Assembly: GCF_023650955.1 (NCBI RefSeq)
Contig: NZ_CP098039.1
Span: forward strand, 1,798,001 to 1,862,000
Length of the DNA stretch: 64,000 nucleotides
Source: Thermosynechococcus sp. HN-54
GTDB lineage: Bacteria; Cyanobacteriota; Cyanobacteriia; Thermosynechococcales; Thermosynechococcaceae
Reading direction: 5' to 3'
Shown: positions 28,488 through 36,963 of the stretch, one piece after another
Numbering within the stretch: the first letter of the stretch is position 1
Layout of the letters: the number at the start of each line of letters is the position of its first letter
Translations under genes and position numbers: made by a program
Notes under the pieces: model-generated
The model's input: the letters and a program-made list of their open reading frames with translations, nothing else
Database searches by the model: none
Told to the model about the DNA's origin: nothing

Positions 28488-30724
28488 CGACGGCGCAGAG
28501 TTGCCACAGTGCGTTGGAGCGATCGCCAGCGTTGTTGTCGCAGTTGGTTCAAGGCTCGTTTTAAGGGGGGTAAGGGGGGCTGCTCCCCGCCATAGCGCCA
28601 AGCCACATAGGCCTGCGTCAGGGTTTCAATGGCACGTTGACTCATTGCATCTAAGCGGCCACAGGTTTGCAGCGATCGCGCATATTCCCAAGGGGTTTGA
28701 TTGGGACGCTTGGGCAGCCCCTGCTGGGCTAGGCCATCCAGCATTTGCACATAGAGGCGGGCAATGGGGGGCAGTTTTTGCAAGCGTTGACGATATCGCC
28801 ACATATGGAGAGCAGACCACAGTGCCCAAACAACAATAACGCCGCCAAACAGGATGAGAATTCCTTGGACAATTCCCCCTAGCCCTTGGCTAAATAGATC
28901 AAAGAATTTTTGCAAAGCGGTTTCGAGGGTGGCAAAGATCATGCCAAAAAATCCCGTCACTGGTGTTGGTAACCATCCCGTCACCCACTGCCAAAACTGC
29001 TGGAGGACGCTAAAGGTCTGATCCACCTCTAGGGTGGCTGGATAGAGATCGTGCCCCGGAATCGGATCAAAGAGAAACCAGCCCAAATTGGGAAAGTAGG
29101 CTTCCGTCAGGGCATAGGCATCGGTATTGCGAACCACGTACAAGCCCGTAAAGGGGTTAAACTCTCCCGTACCTAAACCCGTAACTAAACGGCTGGGAAT
29201 ACCAATACTGCGCAGTAGCAGCGTCAAAGCACTGGAAAAGTGATCGGGATAGCCGCCGCGCCACTCAAAGAGAAAGGCTTCGACCAAGTCTTGATCTTTG
29301 CCTAGTTCGGGAATATCCGTTTTCAGGGCATAGGACTGCTTCAGGGCTTGGGTGAGGTAGAGGGCTTGCTCGTAGGGTTCGGGAATCGAGCGATCGGCCT
29401 TGGCAAGGAGGTCTTGAGCCAGCGCTTGCAGGCGGGGTTTCAAGTCAGAGGGCACTTCAAGGTAAGGCTGATACCCCAAGGTGTAATTTAATTTTGGCGC
29501 TCTGCGCAACAGGGAGCGATCGCGCACGGGTACTTGGGAAATCACGGAATAGGTCAGCCCCTCGGGCAAGGGCACTGGCGCACGCAGGCCACCATCGGGA
29601 TCGCGGGCAATTTCACGGGTTGGGAAGTAGAGTTCACGGGGTGCGTAGAGATGGGGAATGAGGTTACTAAATTCAGAAACAATCGTGTACGTTTGAATCA
29701 CTTCCCGCGTTGGCATTTGGGAGAGTTGTTGCGGCAGCAGATAGCGAAAACTCCACGGGGAACGCCGCAGCACTTCGGCCTCATCGTTGCGACTAATGCG
29801 CCAACCCCGCCCCGTATATTTGTCAAAGGCAAGGACTCGCCAAAAGCCGGGGGCTTGCGATCGCACCCGCATTAACTCTTGGGGGGTCATAATGCCCCCG
29901 ATGGTCTGATCAATCTCCGAGCCAAAGCCATAGTAAAAGTTGGTATCAAAGGTTTGATTGGCCAATTCTTCGCCGACTCCGCCACCACCGCGGCCACTGA
30001 CATAGCCCGGATTGATCACACGGGTTTGGTCAAACTCCCCTTCCACTTGAATTTCGGCACTAACGGGCAGGGTGCGAATCTGATAGCCGGGGAAGCGCGG
30101 CAGCAGCACAAAGACCATCATCCCCAAGCCGAGAATCAGGGCAAAGAGGCCAACCCATTGTCGCCAAGGCAAACGCAGGGATTTCAGTGTGGTGGAGAGC
30201 AAGCCAAGGCGCGAGCGGTAGTCGAGGACGAGTACGGGTAGGGCGATCGCTAGAAAGATCACCAGAAACAGCCCAAAGGTCATCGTTTGGCTGAGGGTGG
30301 CTGCCACACTAATTAAAATCAGGGCAATGACCATTGAGTAGCCCAAATCCTTGCGGCGGGGCAAGTCAAAACTGTGGAGCACTTGCAGTTGAATCAAGAG
30401 TTCCGTCAGCAAAATCCGTGAATCTTGGTTGAGCGTGGCCAATCGCCCCAAAAAGACCGCTAATGCCGTCAACATCCCAATGGCGATCGCTAGCTTTGCC
30501 ACAACATTTCTTTGCCGCCGTGCCCACCAACTCCAACCAAAGCCCGCAATGGAGAGGGGAACCGCCCAGAGACTATTGGCAGTATCCGCTGCCACATCGG
30601 TTGCCACCAAGCCAACAATCACCATGCCCAAGACCCCTAGGCGCAGCAGCAGGGAATCCTCAACATCCTTGGCGGGAGCCAGCATTGGAGAATTGGCAAT
30701 GGGTTGCAACCAAGACTGAAACAT
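28484..30724 (-). CDS. TgpA-like membrane protein with transglutaminase-fold domain lacking catalytic Cys and His
   Basis: A 746-residue protein. The N-terminal membrane region of about 200 residues (DUF3488 type, several helices) leads to a soluble domain and a transglutaminase-like core near residues 440-560, then a C-terminal helix and DUF4129-like tail. In active members the core has a Cys in a G-x-CE-x-FASA setting and a His in DAHAWVE. Here the equivalents read GGYPDHFSSALTLLL and DAYALTEAYFP, so the nucleophile and the His are replaced, while FDPIPG keeps the Asp position. The protein is therefore probably non-catalytic, perhaps binding a partner or peptidoglycan. Its physiological role is unknown. 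Confidence 0.8.
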   Translation of the reverse strand: MFQSWLQPIANSPMLAPAKDVEDSLLLRLGVLGMVIVGLVATDVAADTANSLWAVPLSIAGFGWSWWARRQRNVVAKLAIAIGMLTALAVFLGRLATLNQDSRILLTELLIQLQVLHSFDLPRRKDLGYSMVIALILISVAATLSQTMTFGLFLVIFLAIALPVLVLDYRSRLGLLSTTLKSLRLPWRQWVGLFALILGLGMMVFVLLPRFPGYQIRTLPVSAEIQVEGEFDQTRVINPGYVSGRGGGGVGEELANQTFDTNFYYGFGSEIDQTIGGIMTPQELMRVRSQAPGFWRVLAFDKYTGRGWRISRNDEAEVLRRSPWSFRYLLPQQLSQMPTREVIQTYTIVSEFSNLIPHLYAPRELYFPTREIARDPDGGLRAPVPLPEGLTYSVISQVPVRDRSLLRRAPKLNYTLGYQPYLEVPSDLKPRLQALAQDLLAKADRSIPEPYEQALYLTQALKQSYALKTDIPELGKDQDLVEAFLFEWRGGYPDHFSSALTLLLRSIGIPSRLVTGLGTGEFNPFTGLYVVRNTDAYALTEAYFPNLGWFLFDPIPGHDLYPATLEVDQTFSVLQQFWQWVTGWLPTPVTGFFGMIFATLETALQKFFDLFSQGLGGIVQGILILFGGVIVVWALWSALHMWRYRQRLQKLPPIARLYVQMLDGLAQQGLPKRPNQTPWEYARSLQTCGRLDAMSQRAIETLTQAYVAWRYGGEQPPLPPLKRALNQLRQQRWRSLQRTVATLRRR

Positions 30725-31084
30725 CGGACAGCAGCAGCAAACAGTGCCCTGATCCTAACAAATTTCCCCCCAAGAACAGGTGGCTACCTTGCTCAGCGTG
30801 TGGGGGGCGATCGCCCATTCCTATGACCTCTATAAGCAAACTCTAACCGTTGTCACGTTTCTTAATGATAAATTTCTTTTGTCTAGGTGTACTATAGTGA
30901 TGCCTAACGTTGGTAGCTGCACCTGCTAATTCATAGTTTGAGAGGTGTAACAGCACTTATGGATTCTGAAGAACTAATCCGCTACTACCAGCATTTTCTC
31001 AACGATGTGAAAAATATCTAAATGCTGGCTTGCTGCTCCTGTGATCAGCGTTCAATCATCTCACTAGGAGCAACTTCCTATTGC
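30725..31084. other. Intergenic region with a -10-like box and a tiny ORF
   Basis: A 360-bp stretch between the TgpA-like gene and the ThiS-like gene (whose 3' end faces it). A TATAGT hexamer at 30893-30898 could be a -10 element, but no clear -35 is seen. A short ORF (listed separately) follows a GAGAGG ribosome-site-like sequence. Nothing else recognisable. Confidence 0.5.
30959..31021 (+). CDS. Possible 20-residue ORF, perhaps a truncated gene start
   Basis: ATG at 30959 follows a GAGAGG-like site by about 10 bases and encodes 20 residues beginning MDSEELIRYYQ, ending in TAA at 31019-31021. The acidic/aromatic opening resembles the N-termini of some cyanobacterial pentapeptide-repeat proteins, but no repeats follow. 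It may be a real microprotein, a relic, or chance. Confidence 0.25.
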   Translation: MDSEELIRYYQHFLNDVKNI

Positions 31085-31360
31085 TTAGCCGCCAGCGATC
31101 GCGGGAATGATGCTGACTTCGTCGCCATCCTTGAGGGGCGTTTCAATGCCATTGAGGAAGCGAATATCCTCATTGTTGACGTAGAAATTGACGAATCGCC
31201 GCAATTGGCCACTTTCATCACAGAGGCGCCCTTTAATGCCGGGGCAGTCCTGCTCTAGCTTTTCAAGAAGCTCAGCGATCGATTGGGCTTGGCACTCCAC
31301 CGTCGCTTGATCGCGGGTGAGCTTTTGCAAGGGAGTCGGAATCAAAACAGTAACAGCCAT
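31085..31360 (-). CDS. MoaD/ThiS-family ubiquitin-like sulfur carrier
   Basis: A 91-residue beta-grasp protein. It has the opening [20 protein letters not shown], the helix [16 protein letters not shown], the acidic loop [16 protein letters not shown] and the ending [14 protein letters not shown]. The C-terminal Gly-Gly is the feature that is adenylated and thiocarboxylated in sulfur carriers such as ThiS, MoaD and CysO. The gene lies 50 bp downstream of thrC on the same strand, probably in one transcript. Proximity to an amino-acid gene of the PLP family recalls CysO-CysM sulfur transfer, although here the neighbour is threonine synthase. Its sulfur acceptor is unknown. Confidence 0.85.
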   Translation of the reverse strand: MAVTVLIPTPLQKLTRDQATVECQAQSIAELLEKLEQDCPGIKGRLCDESGQLRRFVNFYVNNEDIRFLNGIETPLKDGDEVSIIPAIAGG

Positions 31361-31410
31361 AGACCTCTACAAACCATCCATAAATTTCAACACAGCGTCG
31401 GGAAAACCGA

Positions 31411-32709
31411 CTAGACCAATACCGGTTGCCAATCCAACCGTTCGAGGGTGCGCGATCGCTCTAAGGCACGCTCAAAGCTGGCCAACTTGGGTTCAATCGT
31501 CAGGGGTTGACCAATGTCGTTTTGCACCGCCTCCTGGGTTTTCAGGCCATTGCCCGTGATATAGACCACCGTCACCTCCTCAGGGTCAATCGTGCCCGAT
31601 TCCACCAACTTTTTGAGAACGGCAATTGTGGTACCGCCAGCGGTTTCCGTGAAAATACCTTCCGTTTCCGCCAGCAGCTTAATGCCTGCCACAATTTCTT
31701 CATCGGTGGCCGCAGCGATCGCCCCATTGGTTTTGCGGGCAATGTCAAGGGCATAGACGCCATCGGCGGGGTTACCAATGGCAATGGACTTAGCAATGGT
31801 GTTGGGCTTCACCGGTGCCACAAAATCGCGCCCCTCGGCATAGGCCTGGGCAATCGGGGAGCAGCCCACCGCTTGGGCACCACTACAGCGCACGGGCTTG
31901 TCAGCCACTAGACCCACTTCAACGAATTCACGGAAGCCTTTGTAAATTTTCGTGAACAAAGAGCCAGAAGCCAAGGGAGCCACAATGTGGTCAGGAAGCT
32001 GCCAGCCCAACTGTTCAATCACCTCATAACCTAGCGTCTTTGACCCTTCCGAATAGTAGGGGCGCAAATTGATATTGACAAACCCCCACCCGTGGGTATT
32101 CGCCACTTCCGAGCACAGGCGATTCACTTGGTCATAGTTGCCCTCAACGGCCATCACCGTTGGCCCATAGATGAGCGTGCCCAAGACCTTGCCCGCCTCT
32201 AGATCCGCTGGAATGAAGACACAGCAGTCTAGTCCTGCGTGGGCGGCGATCGCCGCCGTGGAATTCGCCAAATTGCCGGTACTGGCACAGGAGACCGTCG
32301 TAAAACCCAATTCCCGCGCCCGCGTCAACGCCACCGAGACCACCCGATCCTTAAAGCTAAGGGTGGGCATATTCACCGCATCGTTTTTGATGTACAGATG
32401 CTTCAGTCCAAGTCGCCGAGCCAGCCGCTGGGCTTTGATAAGGGGGGTCATCCCCGTGCCCACATCAATGGGATTCGCCGACATTACTGGCAAAAAGGGA
32501 CGGTAGCGCCAAATAGACTTGGGACCGGCCTCAATCATGCTGCGGGTTACCGCTGCTGCTAACTGGCTCAAATCGTACTTCACCTCTAGGGGACCAAAAC
32601 AGTATTCGCAGACATGAATGGCTTGAGGTTCGTACTCTGCGCCACACTCTTTGCATTTGAGGTGGGTAAAGTAGGCGGTTTCGGTGGTGGAGGTCAACGT
32701 TGCGGTCAT
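31411..32709 (-). CDS. thrC: Threonine synthase
   Basis: A 432-residue PLP enzyme converting O-phosphohomoserine to threonine. An N-terminal zinc-ribbon-like segment (LKCKECGAEYEPQAIHVCEYCFGPL) precedes the fold-type II catalytic region. The PLP Lys is in MPTLSFKDRVVSVALTRARE, with SCASTGNLANSTAAIAAHAG and GIFTETAGGTTIAVLKKLV as further conserved blocks. The length and the Cys-rich N-terminus fit the cyanobacterial/plant-like class. The gene is followed by the ThiS/MoaD-like gene on the same strand and preceded by ureA about 170 bp upstream. Confidence 0.93.
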   Translation of the reverse strand: MTATLTSTTETAYFTHLKCKECGAEYEPQAIHVCEYCFGPLEVKYDLSQLAAAVTRSMIEAGPKSIWRYRPFLPVMSANPIDVGTGMTPLIKAQRLARRLGLKHLYIKNDAVNMPTLSFKDRVVSVALTRARELGFTTVSCASTGNLANSTAAIAAHAGLDCCVFIPADLEAGKVLGTLIYGPTVMAVEGNYDQVNRLCSEVANTHGWGFVNINLRPYYSEGSKTLGYEVIEQLGWQLPDHIVAPLASGSLFTKIYKGFREFVEVGLVADKPVRCSGAQAVGCSPIAQAYAEGRDFVAPVKPNTIAKSIAIGNPADGVYALDIARKTNGAIAAATDEEIVAGIKLLAETEGIFTETAGGTTIAVLKKLVESGTIDPEEVTVVYITGNGLKTQEAVQNDIGQPLTIEPKLASFERALERSRTLERLDWQPVLV

Positions 32710-32881
32710 GGGTGTCGGACTGCCTCAGACAAGTTGTTGACCATCCTAGCAGGGGGCGATCGCCCTGTCAAATATATCCGACTATTTTTATCGGGATTTG
32801 GATCGCCGCAAAAATTCTGCCCATTGTCTCTGGGAATCTATCATCCTTGGTGGTAGCCTCAGCCTACTGCTTGCTTTGATT

Positions 32882-33184
32882 TCAACGAATGGGTGTATGT
32901 ACGGTCACCAGCTTCGTACCGTCGGGAAACGTAGCCTCAACTTGCACCTCTGTCAGCATTTCGGGTACGCCCTCCATGACATCGTCACGGCTGAGTAGCG
33001 TGGTGCCATAGTGCATCAAATCAGCAACCGTGCGCCCCTCCCGTGCTCCTTCCAAAATAGCCGCAGAAATATAGGCCACTGCTTCGGGATAATTGAGCTT
33101 GAGACCCCGTGCTTTACGACGTTCGGCCACAAGAGCGGCAGTAAAAATCAGGAGCTTGTCTTTTTCTTGGGGGGACAGTTGCAT
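32882..33184 (-). CDS. ureA: Urease gamma subunit
   Basis: A 100-residue protein, the normal length of Ure[21 protein letters not shown], then [30 protein letters not shown], and the ending [11 protein letters not shown]. It is the smallest subunit of the nickel enzyme that hydrolyses urea to ammonia and carbon dioxide. The ATG at 33184 is chosen; the frame extends upstream but without UreA similarity. No ureB, ureC or accessory genes are adjacent, so the urease genes must be dispersed in this genome. It is divergent from the 5-formyl-THF cyclo-ligase gene with 68 bp between starts. Confidence 0.95.
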   Translation of the reverse strand: MQLSPQEKDKLLIFTAALVAERRKARGLKLNYPEAVAYISAAILEGAREGRTVADLMHYGTTLLSRDDVMEGVPEMLTEVQVEATFPDGTKLVTVHTPIR

Positions 33185-33252
33185 CGTTCCTCGGGCTAAA
33201 CACTCAGCTTTGGCCTCTATCTTAACTTGTGGCTTTAGTGCCCAGAAAATCA

Positions 33253-33810
33253 ATGAGCGATAAAGTCAAACTGCGACAACACTACCTTGAATGGCGGCAG
33301 CACTTGAGCGATCGCGAGTGGCAAGATCGCAGTCAGCGCATTTGTCAGCACTTGCTCGATCATCCCCAGTTTCAACAGGCAACGACAGTGTTGACCTACG
33401 TGCCCCATCGCCGCGAACCGGATTTGCGCTTCCTCTGGTCACTCCCGAAACACTGGGGCCTGCCCCGTGTCGTGGGTCAGGATTTACGGTGGCATTCTTT
33501 TAATGGCAAGGAAGACGCTCTCCAGCAAGGACGCTATGGCATTTGGCAACCGCCCCCCGAAGCGCCCCCGATTGATCCAGCGTGTGTTGATCTCTGCTTG
33601 GTGCCTGCCGTTGTCTGCGATCGCCAAGGGTACCGTCTCGGCTATGGAGCGGGTTTTTTCGATCGCCTGTTTGCCCAGCCTGATTGGCAGCACGTGTGTC
33701 GCTGGGGAATTGTCTTTGAGTCAGCGGTTCTAGCAGAATTGCCCCGTGATCCGTGGGATCAGCCGCTGCAAGCTATCTGTACCGAATCAGGCATCTTGGA
33801 AATCAGCTAA
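33253..33810 (+). CDS. 5-formyltetrahydrofolate cyclo-ligase
   Basis: A protein of about 185 residues of the MTHFS/YgfA family, which uses ATP to convert 5-formyl-THF to 5,10-methenyl-THF. Visible motifs: an N-terminal basic region ([20 protein letters not shown]), [14 protein letters not shown], and the substrate/ATP-loop segment [20 protein letters not shown] with the family GxGxGYYD-like signature. ATG 33253 (MSDKVKLRQ) is preferred to the GTG 24 bases upstream. Its stop overlaps the 3' end of the convergent HdrB-like gene by 4 bp. Confidence 0.9.
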   Translation: MSDKVKLRQHYLEWRQHLSDREWQDRSQRICQHLLDHPQFQQATTVLTYVPHRREPDLRFLWSLPKHWGLPRVVGQDLRWHSFNGKEDALQQGRYGIWQPPPEAPPIDPACVDLCLVPAVVCDRQGYRLGYGAGFFDRLFAQPDWQHVCRWGIVFESAVLAELPRDPWDQPLQAICTESGILEIS

Positions 33811-34706
33811 AGTCCTAGTTTTGCTAACACTGGCTGCGTCGAGACCACGTGTTTTCTCAAACCCAGTTCCTCCGGACTCAGGCCAAGGGCAAGTCCCACC
33901 AGTTGCGGCAAATGGAGAATCGGCAGATTGAGGGCAACTCCCACCTGCTGCGCAATCTCGGGTTGGCGAGCATCCAGATTCAGGTGACACAGGGGACAGG
34001 GGGTCACAATGCAATCCGCACCGCTGGCGATCGCGCTCTGGAGTCGTTGCGCCGCCATGGCAAAACTGGCCGCTGTTGCATAGCTGGAAATTGGCCAACC
34101 ACAGCACTGGGTGCGTCCCTCATACTCTACAGAGGTGGCCCCAACTGCCTCAAAGACCTGTTCCATTGAGGTGGGGTGAATCGGGTGATCAAAGGGAAGC
34201 CTCTCTTGAGCACGCAGAAGATAGCAGCCATAAAAGGCCGCGCAGCGAAGTCCTGTGAGGGGACGACGGACGCGATCGCGCAACTCGTCAATGCCCACAT
34301 CCCCGACAATCGCCCAGAGCAAATGCTTCACTTCTGTGGTGCCTTGGTAGGGAGCGCAGCCTTGAGCCGTCAACACTTGATTAATTTCTGCCACATACTC
34401 CGGGCGATCGCGCTGAAAAGTCTTGAGGCGTTCATCCACATGGCCAATCACTCCCTGACAGGTGCTGCAGTGGGTCAACAGGGGCAAGGCCAACTGTTCT
34501 GCAAGGGCAATGTTGCGGGCATTCACGGTATCTTCCAGCAGCCACGAATTTTCCTTAAACGTGCCTGAGCCACAACAACTGGCCTCCTTCAGTTCCACCA
34601 GCTCGATATTCAACAGGGGGGCGATCGCCCGCGTTGAGAGGTCTAATTCCCGACAGGCACCTTGAGCCACACAGCCGGGGTAGTAGGCATAGCGTAAAGC
34701 GGACAT
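33807..34706 (-). CDS. CoB-CoM heterodisulfide reductase subunit B family protein (two CCG domains)
   Basis: A 299-residue protein with two cysteine-rich CCG domains. The first includes [21 protein letters not shown] and [12 protein letters not shown]; the second includes [21 protein letters not shown] and [12 protein letters not shown]. In HdrB these bind non-cubane [4Fe-4S] clusters for disulfide chemistry. In cyanobacteria, which lack coenzyme M, such a protein is thought to act as the membrane-anchor-like subunit (SdhC/SdhE type) of succinate dehydrogenase, or with another flavo-iron partner. No partner gene is adjacent. It starts at ATG 34706, divergent from metK. Confidence 0.85.
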   Translation of the reverse strand: MSALRYAYYPGCVAQGACRELDLSTRAIAPLLNIELVELKEASCCGSGTFKENSWLLEDTVNARNIALAEQLALPLLTHCSTCQGVIGHVDERLKTFQRDRPEYVAEINQVLTAQGCAPYQGTTEVKHLLWAIVGDVGIDELRDRVRRPLTGLRCAAFYGCYLLRAQERLPFDHPIHPTSMEQVFEAVGATSVEYEGRTQCCGWPISSYATAASFAMAAQRLQSAIASGADCIVTPCPLCHLNLDARQPEIAQQVGVALNLPILHLPQLVGLALGLSPEELGLRKHVVSTQPVLAKLGL

Positions 34707-34780
34707 ACAACTTGAAAAGCCTAAAATCTGCCCCTAGTCTAGCCAATCATCAGGTTCACTCGTGTGTCCCACCCCTCAGG

Positions 34781-34813
34781 TATAATTCTAGGATTTAGAA
34801 ACAAGTCCTTGTT
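34781..34813 (+). promoter_or_regulatory. metK: Consensus -10 box and inverted repeat upstream of metK
   Basis: TATAAT at 34781-34786 is a perfect -10 hexamer about 105 bp before the metK start; no good -35 is seen. Just after the likely transcription start, AACAAG (34800-34805) pairs with CTTGTT (34808-34813) and is followed by more T residues. The two-base gap makes it a poor hairpin; it could be a protein-binding palindrome. No SAM-riboswitch architecture was recognised. Confidence 0.4.
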
Positions 34814-34890
34814 TTTTAGTCAAAAGTCCGTGTTACTATAAACCAATTTCTTGCAGTTCTTTCAACAACCCATGCCATAGGAGTGCTATC

Positions 34891-36141
34891 TTGCGTTACT
34901 TATTTAGTTCGGAGTCTGTCACCGAAGGCCACCCCGATAAGATTTGCGACCAAATTGCCGATGCGATTCTCGATGCGCTGCTTACCCAAGACCCCCAGAG
35001 CCGCGTTGCCGCTGAGGTAGTGGTGAATACGGGTCTGGTTCTGATTACGGGGGAAATTACCACCAAGGCACAGGTAAACTACGTCAACTTGGCGCGGCAG
35101 AAAATCCATGAAATTGGCTATACCGATGCTGAAAATGGCTTTGCCGCGAATAGCTGTGCCGTCATCGTTGCCCTTGATGAGCAGTCCCCTGATATTGCCC
35201 GTGGTGTGGACACCGCCCAAGAAGCACGGGAGCACCTGAGTGATGCCGAACTCGATCGGATTGGTGCCGGCGATCAGGGCATTATGTTTGGCTATGCCTG
35301 CAATGAAACCCCTGAGTATATGCCCCTGCCCATTAGCTTGGCTCACCGTATGGCGCGTCGCCTGGCCGCTGTCCGCAAAACCGGTCAACTTCCCTACCTC
35401 CGTCCCGATGGCAAAACCCAAGTCACCGTCATCTACGAAGATGGCAAGCCAGTGGGCATTGATACAATCCTGATTTCCACCCAACACACGGCCACCATTG
35501 GTGACATCAGCGACGAAGCTGCCGTTCAAGCCAAGATTAAAGCCGATCTGTGGGAAGCAGTTGTCAAGCCCGTCTTTGCCGATTTGACGATCCAACCCGA
35601 TGACAAGACCCGCTTTCTCGTCAATCCTACGGGTAAATTTGTCATTGGTGGCCCCCAAGGGGATTCGGGACTGACGGGACGTAAACTCGTCGTTGATACC
35701 TACGGTGGCTATGCCCGCCACGGGGGCGGTGCCTTTTCTGGGAAAGATCCCACGAAGGTGGATCGCAGTGCCGCTTACATGGCTCGCTACATTGCCAAAA
35801 ACATTGTTGCCGCAGGCCTAGCGGACAAATGCGAGTTACAGATTAGCTATGCCATTGGCGTCGCTCGCCCCATGAGCCTCTTCGTGGATACCTTTGGCAC
35901 GGGTAAACTCGCCCCCGAGCAATTGCTGGAGTTAATTAAGACTCACTTTGATTTACGCCCCGCTGCCATTATTCAAACCTTTGGGCTGCGGCACTTGCCC
36001 CAAGAGCGCGGTGGTCGGTTCTACCAAGAGGTGGCTGCCTACGGTCACTTTGGGCGTCATGACCTTGACTTACCTTGGGAAAGACTGGATAAAGTTGCCG
36101 AGCTGCAAGCCGCTGCGGCTCAGTTTCTGAGTGCTGTTTAG
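34891..36141 (+). CDS. metK: S-adenosylmethionine synthetase
   Basis: A 416-residue enzyme that makes SAM from methionine and ATP. Motifs in order: [35 protein letters not shown] (ATP-binding signature), and [20 protein letters not shown] (phosphate loop). The start is an unusual TTG at 34891 (decoded as Met, then RYLFSSESV). It is supported by AGGAG eight bases upstream and by the family N-terminus, and no in-frame ATG would retain the first motif. The gene seems monocistronic. Confidence 0.96.
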   Translation: MRYLFSSESVTEGHPDKICDQIADAILDALLTQDPQSRVAAEVVVNTGLVLITGEITTKAQVNYVNLARQKIHEIGYTDAENGFAANSCAVIVALDEQSPDIARGVDTAQEAREHLSDAELDRIGAGDQGIMFGYACNETPEYMPLPISLAHRMARRLAAVRKTGQLPYLRPDGKTQVTVIYEDGKPVGIDTILISTQHTATIGDISDEAAVQAKIKADLWEAVVKPVFADLTIQPDDKTRFLVNPTGKFVIGGPQGDSGLTGRKLVVDTYGGYARHGGGAFSGKDPTKVDRSAAYMARYIAKNIVAAGLADKCELQISYAIGVARPMSLFVDTFGTGKLAPEQLLELIKTHFDLRPAAIIQTFGLRHLPQERGGRFYQEVAAYGHFGRHDLDLPWERLDKVAELQAAAAQFLSAV

Positions 36142-36169
36142 GAAAAATGGGGGGCTTCTCCCCCTTCAC

Positions 36170-36490
36170 TTACTGGGTGACCCGCTGAAGGCAGGTTTGG
36201 GCCGTGTTGGTGAGCATCTGGCGCACTTCTGACGTTACATTGGCCTGCACACTTTCACCAATGGCTTGAAATTCTGCAAGAGAGAGTGAGGATTGCAGTT
36301 CATTGATCACACAGGTACAGTAGGCATTGCTGTATTGCGCCATCTGCGGCACCTGTTGTTGCAGCGCCGTTGTACATTCACTGGTGAATCGGGAAACCAC
36401 TTCTGGGGGATAGGGAGCAGCGATCGCCCCCCCACTGAGGGACACAGTACTCAAAACAGCTAAAGTTAAAGCTTTTGGGGGTAAAGTCAT
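36170..36490 (-). CDS. Small secreted hypothetical protein with four cysteines
   Basis: A protein of about 106 residues from ATG 36490. The N-terminal signal peptide (LTLAVLSTVSLSGGAIAAPYPP) predicts export to the periplasm or beyond. The mature part has four cysteines (SECTTAL, AYCTCVINEL, AQTCLQR), which could form two disulfides, and a predominantly helical pattern. No known family is recognised. It converges with metK, 28 bp from its stop. The upstream in-frame extension to 36520 has no support. Confidence 0.65.
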   Translation of the reverse strand: MTLPPKALTLAVLSTVSLSGGAIAAPYPPEVVSRFTSECTTALQQQVPQMAQYSNAYCTCVINELQSSLSLAEFQAIGESVQANVTSEVRQMLTNTAQTCLQRVTQ

Positions 36491-36671
36491 TTTTTGATCC
36501 CTCGTGTAGAAAGCTTGCAATGCCTAGTTTTTAATGACTTCTCCAGTCTAGGCAGGTTCCAGAGAATGTGCCACTTTGGCCAATTGCCACAGGGCGAAGA
36601 TTTACATTTCTGTAGCCAGACGTTAAACTAAAAGATTGGATTGCCCCAACATTCCTCTTACCCATCGCCCT

Positions 36672-36917
36672 ATGACGCTCTACAACCCCTCCTTGTACGA
36701 AGAACCCATTTCCCAAAAGAATTTAACTGCGGTTGGCCGTTCTGATCGCTCCATTCTGGAATGGTTGCAGCAAACTGGTCGGTTGATTCCCCGCGATGGC
36801 AGCGAGGCAGACCCGCTTCTGGATAGCACCCTCGATGATATGGGTGAAATTGAGGAATTTGTCGGTGATGCCCTTGGTGACTACGACGAAGAAGAGGAGC
36901 TTGGGCTTGAGGAGTAG
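36672..36917 (+). CDS. DUF3134 conserved cyanobacterial protein
   Basis: An 81-residue acidic protein starting MTLYNPSLYEEPI, with a conserved central region SILEWLQQTGRLIPRDGSE and a strongly acidic C-terminus (DYDEEEELGLEE). These features match the cyanobacterial DUF3134 family of unknown function. ATG 36672 is used; the frame extends to 36636 without similarity. It precedes mraY by 46 bp on the same strand. Confidence 0.75.
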   Translation: MTLYNPSLYEEPISQKNLTAVGRSDRSILEWLQQTGRLIPRDGSEADPLLDSTLDDMGEIEEFVGDALGDYDEEEELGLEE

Positions 36918-36963
36918 GGCACCAATCCGCCTATTATCGGAGTGATGTGCTGGAACTCTCCCC

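Noticed and set aside
28459-28839. 126-codon plus-strand frame opposite the end of the TgpA-like gene
   Set aside because: Low-complexity translation without family resemblance; the minus-strand gene is well supported.
34800-34820. AACAAG/CTTGTT plus T-run as an attenuator
   Set aside because: The arms are A+T-rich and separated by two bases, so a stable hairpin is unlikely; recorded only as a possible palindrome.
34747-34890. Possible SAM riboswitch upstream of metK
   Set aside because: I could not find the nested helices or conserved core of any SAM riboswitch class; only a -10 box and a short inverted repeat are visible.
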